Shown piece by piece: positions 18,600-27,300 of a stretch of 64,000 nucleotides of DNA (position 1 is the first letter of the stretch; the number at the start of each line of letters is the position of its first letter). Origin of the DNA: Streptomyces kaniharaensis (GTDB lineage Bacteria > Actinomycetota > Actinomycetes > Streptomycetales > Streptomycetaceae); assembly GCF_009569385.1 (NCBI RefSeq), contig NZ_WBOF01000003.1, positions 1 through 64,000 of the forward strand. The letters run 5' to 3'. The translations under genes and the position numbers were made by a program. Under the pieces are notes generated by a model. That model was not told where the DNA came from and made no database searches. It saw only the letters and a program-made list of their open reading frames with translations.

Positions 18600-19682
18600 G
18601 TGCGGAAGATTTCTGCGGGCCTCGTCGCTGCAGGCCTGGCGCTCTCGTTGGCGGCCTGCGGGCAGAGCGGCAATGGGGTCGGCGACGGGGCGGCCAAGGG
18701 CGGGCTCGTCGGCATCGCGATGCCGACCAAGTCGTCGGAACGCTGGATCAACGACGGCACCAACATGGTCAAGGAGTTCCAGGCCAAGGGCTACAAGACC
18801 GACCTGCAGTACGGCGACAACGTGGTGGAGAACCAGGTCTCCCAGATCGAAAACATGATCACCAAGGGCGCCAAGCTGCTGGTGATCGCCGCCATCGACG
18901 GCTCCTCCCTCACCAACGTGCTGCAGAAGGCCGCCGACGCCCACGTCCCGGTGATCTCCTACGACCGGCTGATCCGCGGCACGGCGAACGTCGACTACTA
19001 CGCGACCTTCGACAACTACAAGGTCGGCGTCCTCCAAGGCAGCTACATCGCGGACAAGCTCGGCCTCAAGGACGGCAAGGGCCCGTTCAACCTCGAGCTC
19101 TTCGCCGGCTCGCCGGACGACAACAACGCCGGCTTCTTCTTCAACGGCGCGATGAGCGTTCTCAAGCCGTACATCGACGAGAAGAAGTTGGTCGTGCAGA
19201 GCGGCCAGACCGACTTCAACCAGGTTGCCACGCTGCGCTGGGACGGCGGTGTCGCCCAGTCCCGGATGGACAACCTGCTGAGCAAGGCCTACACCTCGGC
19301 CCACGTCGACGCCGTACTGTCGCCGTACGACGGCATCTCGATCGGCATCCTCTCCTCACTCAAGGGCGTCGGCTACGGCAGCGCCAAGTCGCTGCCCGTC
19401 GTCACCGGCCAGGACGGCGAACTGGCCTCGGTGAAGTCGATCATCGCGGGCGAGCAGACCCAGACCGTCTACAAGGACACCCGCCAACTGGCCAAGGTGG
19501 CCGTCCAGATGGGCGACGCACTGCTCACCGGCGGCAAGCCCGAGGTCAACGACACCAGCCAGTACAACAACGGCGTGAAGACCGTCCCGGCGCAGCTGCT
19601 CCAGCCGGTCAGTGTCGACAAGGACAACTACCAGAAGGTCCTGGTCGACAGCGGCCAGTACACCGCGGACCAGCTCAAGTAG
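18600..19682 (+). CDS. chvE: Monosaccharide ABC transporter, sugar-binding lipoprotein
   Basis: This 360-residue secreted lipoprotein has signal peptide and lipobox LAAC (Cys 20) followed by a periplasmic-binding-protein type I fold: [39 protein letters not shown] and [13 protein letters not shown]. It resembles the ChvE multiple-monosaccharide family, which binds L-arabinose, galactose and related sugars. GTG 18600 has GGAGGA just upstream. It is the first gene of chvE-mmsA-mmsB, driven from an operator-controlled promoter at 18467-18494. Arabinose as substrate is inferred from neighbours. Confidence 0.92.
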   Translation: MRKISAGLVAAGLALSLAACGQSGNGVGDGAAKGGLVGIAMPTKSSERWINDGTNMVKEFQAKGYKTDLQYGDNVVENQVSQIENMITKGAKLLVIAAIDGSSLTNVLQKAADAHVPVISYDRLIRGTANVDYYATFDNYKVGVLQGSYIADKLGLKDGKGPFNLELFAGSPDDNNAGFFFNGAMSVLKPYIDEKKLVVQSGQTDFNQVATLRWDGGVAQSRMDNLLSKAYTSAHVDAVLSPYDGISIGILSSLKGVGYGSAKSLPVVTGQDGELASVKSIIAGEQTQTVYKDTRQLAKVAVQMGDALLTGGKPEVNDTSQYNNGVKTVPAQLLQPVSVDKDNYQKVLVDSGQYTADQLK

Positions 19683-19777
19683 CCCGCGGGACCCGGCTCA
19701 CCGGGCCCCTGCCGAACCGGCGGTGCGGCGCCCGTGAGAGCAGCCCGCACCGCCCCGAACGATACGGACGCACAACC

Positions 19778-21325
19778 ATGGCCGGACCCGTTCTCGAAAT
19801 GCGGTCGATCAGCAAGTCGTTCCCCGGCGTGAAGGCACTTTCCGAGGTCAACCTGAGCGTCGCCGCCGGTGAGGTGCACGCCGTCTGCGGCGAGAACGGC
19901 GCCGGCAAGTCCACCCTGATGAAGGTGCTCAGCGGCGTCTACCCGCACGGCGCCTACGAGGGCGAGATCCTCTTCGAGGGTGAGCCCTGCCGGTTCAGGG
20001 ACATCCGGGCCAGCGAGCAGCGCGGCATCGTCATCATTCACCAGGAACTGGCGCTGGTGCCGTACCTGTCCATCGCCGAGAACGTCTTCCTCGGCAACGA
20101 GCACGCCTCCCGGGGCATCATCCGCTGGCACCGCACGCTCACCCACGCCGCCGAACTGCTGCGCCAGGTCGGCCTCGACGAGAGCCCGCACACCAGGATC
20201 GCCGACCTCGGCGTGGGCAAGCAGCAGCTGGTGGAGATCGCCAAGGCGCTGGCCAAGAAGGTCAAGCTGCTCATCCTGGACGAGCCGACCGCAGCGCTGA
20301 ACGACGAGGACAGCCGCAAGTTGCTCGACCTGATCCTGGAACTCAAGGCGCAGGGCATCTCCTGCATCGTCATCTCGCACAAGCTGAACGAGATCGCCCG
20401 GGTCGCGGACGCCGTGACCATCCTGCGCGACGGGCGGACCGTCGAGACCATCGCGATCGGCCCCGGGGGCATCTCCGAGGAGCGGATCATCCGCGGCATG
20501 GTCGGCCGCGACCTGGAGCACCGCTACCCCGAGCGCACACCTGACATCGGCGAGGTCGCCTTCGAGGTCGAGGACTGGAGCGTGCGCCACCCGCTCGACC
20601 AGCAGCGCATGGTGGTGGACGGCGCCTCGCTGAACGTGCGGCGCGGTGAGATCGTCGGCATCGCCGGCCTGATGGGCGCCGGGCGCACCGAACTGGCGAT
20701 GAGCGTCTTCGGCCGCTCGTACGGGCGGTGGGCCGCCGGGCGGGTGCGGCTGCACGGCCGGGAGATCCGCACCCGGACGGTGCCGGAGGCGATCGGGCAC
20801 GGCATCGCGTACGTCACCGAGGACCGCAAGCAGCTCGGCCTCAACCTCATCGACGACATCAGCCGGAACATCTCGCTGAGCGCGCTCGGCAAGGTCGCCC
20901 GGTACGGCCGCGTCGACCGGCACGAGGAGGCCAAGGTCGCCGAGTCCTTCCGTCGGACCATGAACATCAAGGCCCCGACCGTGTTCGCCCGGACCGGCAC
21001 GCTCAGCGGCGGCAACCAGCAGAAGGTCGTCCTCAGCAAGTGGATCTTCGCCGAGCCGGAGGTGCTGATCCTCGACGAGCCCACCCGCGGCATCGACATC
21101 GGCGCGAAGGCGGAGATCTACACCGTCATCGCCGAACTCGCCGCCCAGGGCAAGGCCGTACTCGTCATCTCGTCCGAACTTCCCGAACTCCTGGGTCTGT
21201 GCGACCGGATCTACACCATGGCCGAAGGCCGGATCACCGGCGAGGTCGCACGCGCCGACGCCACCCAGGAATCCCTCATGCGGCTCATGACCATGAGCGC
21301 CGCATCCAGCAACGAGCAGGTGTGA
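19778..21325 (+). CDS. mmsA: Monosaccharide ABC transporter, ATP-binding protein
   Basis: This 515-residue duplicated ATPase of the monosaccharide importer class has domain 1 with [12 protein letters not shown] (Walker A), [14 protein letters not shown] and [11 protein letters not shown]. Domain 2 has the usual degenerate Walker [11 protein letters not shown], the signature [13 protein letters not shown] and [14 protein letters not shown]. It energises uptake with the MmsB permease and ChvE-like binding protein. The upstream gap of 95 bp lacks a clear ribosome binding site. ATG 19778 is the start consistent with family N termini ([15 protein letters not shown]). Confidence 0.94.
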   Translation: MAGPVLEMRSISKSFPGVKALSEVNLSVAAGEVHAVCGENGAGKSTLMKVLSGVYPHGAYEGEILFEGEPCRFRDIRASEQRGIVIIHQELALVPYLSIAENVFLGNEHASRGIIRWHRTLTHAAELLRQVGLDESPHTRIADLGVGKQQLVEIAKALAKKVKLLILDEPTAALNDEDSRKLLDLILELKAQGISCIVISHKLNEIARVADAVTILRDGRTVETIAIGPGGISEERIIRGMVGRDLEHRYPERTPDIGEVAFEVEDWSVRHPLDQQRMVVDGASLNVRRGEIVGIAGLMGAGRTELAMSVFGRSYGRWAAGRVRLHGREIRTRTVPEAIGHGIAYVTEDRKQLGLNLIDDISRNISLSALGKVARYGRVDRHEEAKVAESFRRTMNIKAPTVFARTGTLSGGNQQKVVLSKWIFAEPEVLILDEPTRGIDIGAKAEIYTVIAELAAQGKAVLVISSELPELLGLCDRIYTMAEGRITGEVARADATQESLMRLMTMSAASSNEQV

Positions 21326-21328
21326 GGC

Positions 21329-22564
21329 ATGGCCCAGACCGAGATCATCCCGGATTCGTCCCCGAAGGCACCGCAGGCCGGCCCCAGCCCCTCCATCGGC
21401 TCCATCCTGGCCCGCGCGCTGCAGGGCAACGTGCGCCAGTACGGCATGCTGGTCGCACTCGCGCTGATCGTGCTGCTGTTCCAGATCTGGACGGACGGCA
21501 TCCTGCTCCAGCCGCTCAACATCACCAACCTGATCCAGCAGAACGGCTACATCCTCATCCTGGCGATCGGGATGATGATCGTCATCATCGCCGGGCACAT
21601 CGACCTCTCGGTCGGCTCGCTGGCCGCCTTCGTCGGGGCCGCCGCCGCGGTGATGATGGTCAAGCACCACGTGCCGTGGCCCGTGGCGATGCTGGCCGCG
21701 CTGGTGATCGGCGCCCTCGCCGGCGCCTGGCAGGGCTTCTGGATCGCCTATCTGGGGATCCCCTCGTTCATCGTCACCCTGGCGGGCATGCTGCTGTTCC
21801 GTGGGGGCACCCAGATTCTCCTGCAGGGCCAGTCGGTGGCGCCGTTCCCCAAGGGCTTCCAGAGCATCAGCAGCGGCTTCCTCCCCGAGGTCGGCCCGCA
21901 CACCGACTACCACAACCTCACCCTGCTGCTGGGCCTCGCCGTGCTGGCCGTCGCGATACTCCAGGAGGTGCGCGGCCGGCGGCAGACCGCCTCGTACGGG
22001 CTGGAGCTGCTCCCGCTCGGACTGTTCGTCGCCAAACTCGCCGTGATCACCGCGGCCGTGGCCGTCTTCACCCTGCTGCTGGCCAGCTACCACGGCGTGC
22101 CGATCGTGCTGCTGATCCTCGGCGCCCTGCTGGTCGGCTTCGGCTACCTGATGCGCAACTCGATCATCGGCCGGCACACCTACGCCATCGGCGGCAACGA
22201 GGCGGCGGCGAAGCTGTCCGGAGTGAAGAGCAAGCGGGTCGTCTTCCTCGCCTTCACCACCATGGGCGTCCTCGCGGCGCTCGCCGGACTGGTCTTCGCC
22301 GCTCGCCTCAACGCCGGCACCCCGCAGGCCGGCATCAACTTCGAACTGGAGGCCATCGCCGCCGCGTTCATCGGCGGCGCCTCCGCCAGCGGCGGCGTGG
22401 GAACCGTCCTCGGCGCCATCATCGGCGGCCTGGTGCTCGGCGTACTGAACAACGGCATGTCGCTGGTCGGCGTCGGCACCGACTACCAGCAGGTCATCAA
22501 GGGTCTGGTGCTGCTCGCGGCCGTCGGATTCGACGTCTACAACAAGCGCCGGGCCGGCTCCTGA
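21329..22564 (+). CDS. mmsB: Monosaccharide ABC transporter, permease
   Basis: This 411-residue integral membrane protein of the XylH/MmsB permease family has about ten hydrophobic segments and the family signatures AGHIDLSVGSLAAFVGA and NEAAAKLSGVKSK. A GGASASGGVGTVLGAIIGGL segment lies near the end. It starts 3 bp after the mmsA stop, so the two are translationally linked. It forms the channel for the sugar bound by the ChvE-like lipoprotein. No gene for a second permease is present, consistent with a homodimeric channel. Confidence 0.94.
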   Translation: MAQTEIIPDSSPKAPQAGPSPSIGSILARALQGNVRQYGMLVALALIVLLFQIWTDGILLQPLNITNLIQQNGYILILAIGMMIVIIAGHIDLSVGSLAAFVGAAAAVMMVKHHVPWPVAMLAALVIGALAGAWQGFWIAYLGIPSFIVTLAGMLLFRGGTQILLQGQSVAPFPKGFQSISSGFLPEVGPHTDYHNLTLLLGLAVLAVAILQEVRGRRQTASYGLELLPLGLFVAKLAVITAAVAVFTLLLASYHGVPIVLLILGALLVGFGYLMRNSIIGRHTYAIGGNEAAAKLSGVKSKRVVFLAFTTMGVLAALAGLVFAARLNAGTPQAGINFELEAIAAAFIGGASASGGVGTVLGAIIGGLVLGVLNNGMSLVGVGTDYQQVIKGLVLLAAVGFDVYNKRRAGS

Positions 22565-22688
22565 CCGACTGCTCGGCTCCCGCTCGTCACGAAGCACAGC
22601 CGAAGGCGGCCCCCGAGCGCCTTGACGGCCGGCAGGCACGTGCCGGCCGGGCTTCCGGCTCGCGACCCGGCCGGAACCTTCCGATGTG

Positions 22689-22718
22689 CGGCAACCTCTT
22701 TCGCACCGGCGGCAACTG
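22689..22718 (+). promoter_or_regulatory. Candidate ECF-type promoter of the GH74 gene
   Basis: CGGCAACCT (22689-22697), an 8-nt spacer and CCGGCGGCAACTG (22706-22718). The same two blocks with the same 8-nt spacer stand before the expansin gene (25550-25579). The arrangement resembles an ECF sigma promoter; about 121 bp separate it from the GH74 start. Confidence 0.55.
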
Positions 22719-22839
22719 ACAGGCGACACCGAGGGCGGAACACCCTCGGGTCGTCCCCATCACACCGCCGACCACCGCTGCGTCCCCGCCCGAACGGGCC
22801 GGTTTCACGGCGGCGGGGCCGAAGCAAGGAGTAGCCCGC

Positions 22840-25461
22840 ATGAACGAGACGGACCCCACGACGAACGGTCGTGGCCGACGCCCCCGCGGGCGCCACCGTC
22901 GGCGCTGGACCACGCTGGGCCTGGCCCTGGGCGTGCCCGGCGTGCTCGGCCCGTACCTGCTCTTCGTGCAGGCCGACTCCAACGCGGCATCCGTGGATCC
23001 CGACGCGTACTACACCCTGGTGTCCGTCCGCAGTGACAAGGCCCTGGACGTGCCCGGTGCGGACGCCGCAGACGGCGCCTGGGCCCGGCAGATGAACCGC
23101 GTCGCCGGGGCCGCGAGCCAGCAGTGGCGGCTGCGACTGGCGGGGGACGGCTACTACGAGCTGGAGAACCGCAGCACCCACAAGGTCCTCGGAGTGCGCG
23201 GTGGTTCCTCTCAGCCCGTTGCCGCCGTCGAGCAGCAGACCGACCGCGCCGCCGCCGCCCAGCAGTGGCGGATGCAGGACGTCGGCGGCGGAGCGGTGAA
23301 GTTCGTCTCCCGCGGCAGCGGCATGGTGCTGGACGTCTGCGGCGGCGGCAAGGAGGAGGGCGTACCGCTCATCCAGTACGGCGACATTGGCAGCACCAAT
23401 CAGCAGTGGAAGCTGGTCAAGGTGTCCGGCACGGGCGGGTACACCTGGCACAACGCACAGATCGTCGGCGGCGGTTTCGTCACCGGACTGGTCTTCAACC
23501 CCGCCCGCAAGGACCTGCTGTACGCCCGGACCGACATCGGCGGCGCGTACCGCTGGGACGCCGCCGCCGGACGGTGGACCTCGCTGACCGACTGGATCGG
23601 CGGCGCCGACTGGAACCTGCTCGGGGTCGAGAGCCTGGCGACCGACCCGGTCGACCCGAACCGGCTGTACCTCGCCAGCGGCACCTACACCAACGACTGG
23701 GCGGGCAACGCCGCGATCCTGCGCTCCACCGATCAGGGCCGGACGTTCCAGCGCACCGACCTGCCGTTCAAGCTGGGCGGCAACGAGGACGGCCGGTCCA
23801 TGGGCGAGCGGCTGGTGGTGGACCCCTCCGACCACCGCACGCTCTACCTGGGCACCCGCAAGAACGGCCTCTGGCGCAGCACCGACTACGGCGCGACCTG
23901 GAGCCAGGTCGGCAGCTTCCCCGTCAAGGACGGTGCGAGCAGCGGCGTCGGCCTGTCCTTCGTGACCTTCGGCCCGTCCGGCAGCAGGACGATCTACGTC
24001 GGGGTCGCCGACAAGTCGACCTCGCTGTACCGTTCCACCGACGGCGGCGCCACCTGGCAGGCCGTCCCCGGCCAGCCGACCGGCCAGCTGCCGCAGCACG
24101 GCGTGCTGTCCGGCGACGGCTCGTTCTACCTGACGTACACCAACGCGCCCGGCCCGAACGGGGTGACGGCCGGCTCGGTGTGGAAGTACACGCCGTCCAC
24201 CGGGGACTGGAAGAACGTCTCGCCATCCAGTGGCAATTACGGCTTCGCCGGTCTCGCGGTCGACCCGCAGCACCCGGCCACGGTGATGGTCACCACGCTG
24301 GACCGCTGGTGGCCCTCCGACGAGCTCTACCGCTCGTCCGACGGTGGCGCCACCTGGAAGGCACTCGGCGCGACCTCGGTGCGAGACGACTCCGCAGCAC
24401 CGTACGTGGGGACCGGCATCGGGCACTGGATGGGCGCGCTGGCCATCGATCCCTTCGACCCCGGACACGTGCTGTACGGCACCGGCTCCGGCATGTGGGG
24501 CAGCACCGACGTGACGGCGGCGGACAGCGGGCGTCCGACGCACTGGACCGTCCCCGCAAGAGGCATAGAGGAGACCGCGACGCTCGGACTGATCAAGCCC
24601 CCCGGTCTCCCACTGATCAGCGCGCTCGGCGACGTCAGCGGATTCCGGCACGACGACCTGACCAAGGTCCCCGCCAAGGCGCTGAGCGGACCGCTGTTCA
24701 CCAACACCACCGGCATCGACTTCGCCCAGGGCAAGCCGGAGTTCATGGTTCGGGTCGGCCTCGGCGGCGCGCAGCACGGCGCCTGGTCGACCGACGGCGG
24801 AGCCGGCTGGACTCCTTTCGCGGCGGCTCCGGTGAACGACGCGGGCGGCGGTTCCACGGCCGTCTCGGCGGACGGCGGCACCGTGGTGTGGACCCCGGCG
24901 GGCCAGGCGCCGTTCCTCTCCACCACCCGGGGCGCCTCCTGGGCGGCGGTCTCCGGTCTGCCCAAGGACGCGACCGTGGTGGCCGACCGTTCGGCGGCGA
25001 ACACCTTCTACGCCCTCAGCGGCGGCGCCCTGTACGCCTCCACCGACGGCGGGCGGCACTTCACCACCCGGGCCACCGGGCTGGGCGACGGGCAGCTCAA
25101 GGCCGTCCCGGGCGTCGCCGGTGACCTGTGGATCGCCGGCGGGGGCAACGGGCTGCGGCACTCCACCGACGGCGGGGCGACCTTCCGCAGGCTCGACGGT
25201 GTTGAGCAGGCGGGCGCCGTCGGTTTCGGCAAGGCGGCGCCCGGAGCCGGCTACCAGGCCATCTACCTGAGCGGAAGAATCAAGGGCGTCATCGGCCTGT
25301 TCCGCTCCACCGACGGCGGCTCGACCTGGGTCCGGATCAACGACGACCAGCACCAGTTCGGCGGGAGCGTCATCAACGTCATCTCCGGCGATCCCGATGT
25401 CTACGGCCGGGTGTACCTCGGCGGCTACGGCCGCGGCGTGGTCTACGGCGACCCGTCCTGA
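22840..25461 (+). CDS. Secreted xyloglucanase, ricin-type lectin plus GH74
   Basis: This 873-residue enzyme has an Arg-rich start and hydrophobic core (about residues 24-45), a signal peptide or anchor. Residues about 55-200 form a ricin-type beta-trefoil with three Q-x-W repeats (QQWRLR, QQWRMQ, QQWKLV). The rest is a two-propeller GH74 module beginning WHNAQIVGGGFVTGLVFNPA, with the characteristic ARTDIGGAYRWD and many STDGGATW Asp-box repeats. GH74 enzymes cleave the xyloglucan backbone of plant walls; the lectin probably binds wall sugars. AAGGAG lies 9 nt before the ATG. It is separated from mmsB by 275 bp and has its own candidate promoter. Confidence 0.93.
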   Translation: MNETDPTTNGRGRRPRGRHRRRWTTLGLALGVPGVLGPYLLFVQADSNAASVDPDAYYTLVSVRSDKALDVPGADAADGAWARQMNRVAGAASQQWRLRLAGDGYYELENRSTHKVLGVRGGSSQPVAAVEQQTDRAAAAQQWRMQDVGGGAVKFVSRGSGMVLDVCGGGKEEGVPLIQYGDIGSTNQQWKLVKVSGTGGYTWHNAQIVGGGFVTGLVFNPARKDLLYARTDIGGAYRWDAAAGRWTSLTDWIGGADWNLLGVESLATDPVDPNRLYLASGTYTNDWAGNAAILRSTDQGRTFQRTDLPFKLGGNEDGRSMGERLVVDPSDHRTLYLGTRKNGLWRSTDYGATWSQVGSFPVKDGASSGVGLSFVTFGPSGSRTIYVGVADKSTSLYRSTDGGATWQAVPGQPTGQLPQHGVLSGDGSFYLTYTNAPGPNGVTAGSVWKYTPSTGDWKNVSPSSGNYGFAGLAVDPQHPATVMVTTLDRWWPSDELYRSSDGGATWKALGATSVRDDSAAPYVGTGIGHWMGALAIDPFDPGHVLYGTGSGMWGSTDVTAADSGRPTHWTVPARGIEETATLGLIKPPGLPLISALGDVSGFRHDDLTKVPAKALSGPLFTNTTGIDFAQGKPEFMVRVGLGGAQHGAWSTDGGAGWTPFAAAPVNDAGGGSTAVSADGGTVVWTPAGQAPFLSTTRGASWAAVSGLPKDATVVADRSAANTFYALSGGALYASTDGGRHFTTRATGLGDGQLKAVPGVAGDLWIAGGGNGLRHSTDGGATFRRLDGVEQAGAVGFGKAAPGAGYQAIYLSGRIKGVIGLFRSTDGGSTWVRINDDQHQFGGSVINVISGDPDVYGRVYLGGYGRGVVYGDPS

Positions 25462-25468
25462 CCGGCAC

Positions 25469-25511
25469 GGCCCGTGGGCGGGCGGGGATCTGCGCCGCCC
25501 GCCCACGGGCC
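25469..25511. terminator. Terminator after the GH74 gene
   Basis: A perfect 17-bp stem (25469-25485 with 25495-25511) and 9-nt loop begins 8 bp after the GH74 stop. Confidence 0.8.
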
Positions 25512-25549
25512 GGCCCCGGGAGAACGCCGGGAAGAAACCTGCGCCAGCG

Positions 25550-25579
25550 CGGCAACCTTTCCGTTCCCGGCGGCCACTG
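25550..25579 (+). promoter_or_regulatory. Candidate ECF-type promoter of the expansin gene
   Basis: CGGCAACCT (25550-25558), 8 nt, then CCGGCGGCCACTG (25567-25579), matching 22689-22718 in both blocks and spacing. It ends 39 bp before the start codon, a suitable distance for a short leader. Confidence 0.55.
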
Positions 25580-25618
25580 GGCAGTGCAACGTCGAGTCGA
25601 TCTACCGAATGGACAGGA

Positions 25619-26638
25619 ATGAGGGCAACGAAGCACGCCGCCCCGCAGTCGAACCGCAGGCGTGGGCTGGTCATGGGCATTCCGTTGGCGCTGGTGGCGG
25701 TCGGTGTACTGGTGTGCCTGGCCTTCGCGCTCCTGCCACGGGGCGGGGGCGGCACGGGTGCCGCGGAGCCGGCTGCCGTTGCCTCCGCCGCGGCCACCGA
25801 GCCGAGCGCGCCTCCCGGCACCGGCGTCCCGGCCGATCCCACGCCCTCGGCGGCACCGCCGTCGGTCACCAGCCCCTCGCCCGCCGCCACCGGCACCCCG
25901 TCGCCGTCGGCCAGTCGCACGCCGCAGCCGTCGACCCCCGTCGCCACCTCCACCAGGGCCACCCCGTCACCGTCGGCCGCCACCGGCGGTGCCGGCGCCG
26001 CGCCCGCCACGGCGTCCCTGGCCGGGCGGATCAAGCCCGGGACGAGCTACCAGGGCGTCGCGACCTCCTACGACGCCGCCGACGGCAACGGCGCCTGCTC
26101 GTTCGGCCCGTCCGGCGACCTCATGATCGCGGCGATGAACCACACCGACTACGAGTCGTCCAGGGCGTGCGGGGCCGCCGTACTCGTCCGCGCCGCCAAC
26201 GGGGCGAGCATCACGGTGCGGATCGTCAACGAGTGCCCCTTGCCCTGCGCGCCCGGGCAGCTCGACCTCAGCCACGAGGCCTTCGCCAAACTGGCTGATC
26301 TCTCGGTGGGCCGCCTCCCGGTCACCTGGACGGTGCTGAGCCCCGGCGCGGCGCCGGACACGATGTCGATCCGCTACAAGACCGGGTCCAGCCAGTGGTG
26401 GTGCGGGATCCAGGTGATCGGCCACCGGAACCCGGTGGCGGCGCTGGAGGTCCGGACCGCCGGCGGCTGGCGGCAGCTGTCCCGCACCGACTACAACTAC
26501 TTCCTCTCCCCCGACGGAAGCGGGTGCGGCGGACCGATCAGGGTCACCGACGTCTACGGGGAGCAACTGACCGTCGACGGGATCGCGGTGAAGCCGGACG
26601 TCGCCCAGCCGACCCGAGTCCAGTTCGCCCGGCATTGA
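25619..26638 (+). CDS. Expansin-like wall-loosening protein
   Basis: This 339-residue exported protein has a transmembrane/signal segment near residues 18-40 and a long Pro/Ser/Thr/Ala-rich linker (about 45-135). The double-psi beta-barrel domain contains GVATSYDAADGNGACSFG and the conserved Asp in QLDLSHEAFAKLA. A C-terminal CBM63-like domain has SSQWWCGIQVIGHRNPVAAL and GGWRQLSRTDYNYF. This order is that of bacterial EXLX1-type expansins, which loosen cellulose/xyloglucan networks without hydrolysis. ATG 25619 follows GGACAGGA closely. Its pairing with GH74 xyloglucanase and a shared promoter motif point to joint attack on plant walls. Confidence 0.9.
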   Translation: MRATKHAAPQSNRRRGLVMGIPLALVAVGVLVCLAFALLPRGGGGTGAAEPAAVASAAATEPSAPPGTGVPADPTPSAAPPSVTSPSPAATGTPSPSASRTPQPSTPVATSTRATPSPSAATGGAGAAPATASLAGRIKPGTSYQGVATSYDAADGNGACSFGPSGDLMIAAMNHTDYESSRACGAAVLVRAANGASITVRIVNECPLPCAPGQLDLSHEAFAKLADLSVGRLPVTWTVLSPGAAPDTMSIRYKTGSSQWWCGIQVIGHRNPVAALEVRTAGGWRQLSRTDYNYFLSPDGSGCGGPIRVTDVYGEQLTVDGIAVKPDVAQPTRVQFARH

Positions 26639-26729
26639 CCGCGCCGCTCGCCCGTCGGCCGGCAGTGATCCCCCGCCGGGGCGACCACCGCCCCACCCCG
26701 GAGACCGGCACTGCTACGCTCAAGCCGGT

Positions 26730-26743
26730 TGTTAACGCTCACA
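26730..26743 (+). promoter_or_regulatory. LacI-type operator before the ECF sigma gene
   Basis: TGTTAACGCTCACA, identical over 14 bp to the site at 17210-17223 in the araB promoter and one mismatch from the reverse complement of the importer site. It lies 26 bp before the sigma start codon. No clear sigma-70 promoter boxes are seen around it. Confidence 0.7.
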
Positions 26744-26769
26744 TTGCAGGGAGAGGGCGACCGGGGGAA

Positions 26770-27300
26770 ATGCTCCTCGATGACGCGTCCGCGGAGTTCC
26801 ACGACTTCTTCGAACGCCACTACTCCGAACTCGCCCGCCTCGCCCACCTCCTGACCGGCGAGACGGATGCGGCCGACGACCTCGCCGCAGACGCCCTGAT
26901 CGCCCTGTGGCAACGCTGGGACCGGCTCCGCGCCGCCGACCACCCACTCGCCTACGCGCGCGGGGTGGTCGCCAACATAGCCCGGGCCCGGATCCGCAGC
27001 GCAGTCCGCGAGCGACGCCGGGTCCTGCTGTTCTGGTCCCGCAACCCGGAGAAGACGGAAGGCCCCGACGTGGCAACCGTGCTGGACGTCCGCGCGGCGC
27101 TCGCCCGGCTGCCGTTCCGCAAGCGGGCGTGCGTGGTACTGCGCTTCGCCTTCGACCTGTCGGAGAAGGACACCGCCGTGGCACTGGGCATATCGGTCGG
27201 TACGGTGAAGAGCCAGACCTCGAAGGGGATGGCCGAGCTGGAACGCGTACTCGGCGCACGAGCGGTCGGCGAACTGGCGACAGGAAGGAGGAACCGGTGA
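26770..27300 (+). CDS. ECF RNA polymerase sigma factor, SigE family
   Basis: This 176-residue sigma-70 group 4 factor has region 2 with FFERHYSELARLAHLLTG and AADDLAADALIALWQRWDRL. Region 4 has ARLPFRKRACVVLRFAFDLS and ALGISVGTVKSQTSKGMAEL (helix-turn-helix). Length and spacing match the actinobacterial SigE-family ECF group. The start ATG 26770 follows GGGGGAA. A LacI-type operator identical to the arabinose one stands 26 bp upstream. The next gene, overlapping by 4 bp, is a membrane protein likely to control it. The shared motif before the GH74 and expansin genes is the best candidate for its target promoter. Confidence 0.9.
   Translation: MLLDDASAEFHDFFERHYSELARLAHLLTGETDAADDLAADALIALWQRWDRLRAADHPLAYARGVVANIARARIRSAVRERRRVLLFWSRNPEKTEGPDVATVLDVRAALARLPFRKRACVVLRFAFDLSEKDTAVALGISVGTVKSQTSKGMAELERVLGARAVGELATGRRNR

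Noticed and set aside
19628-22729. Minus-strand 1,033-residue open frame
   Set aside because: It is antisense to three intact importer genes. High third-position GC keeps such frames open and it shows no domain.
22537-26034. Minus-strand 1,165-residue open frame
   Set aside because: Antisense to the GH74 and expansin genes; the content is Val/Ala/Gly/Arg-rich with no motif or start signal.
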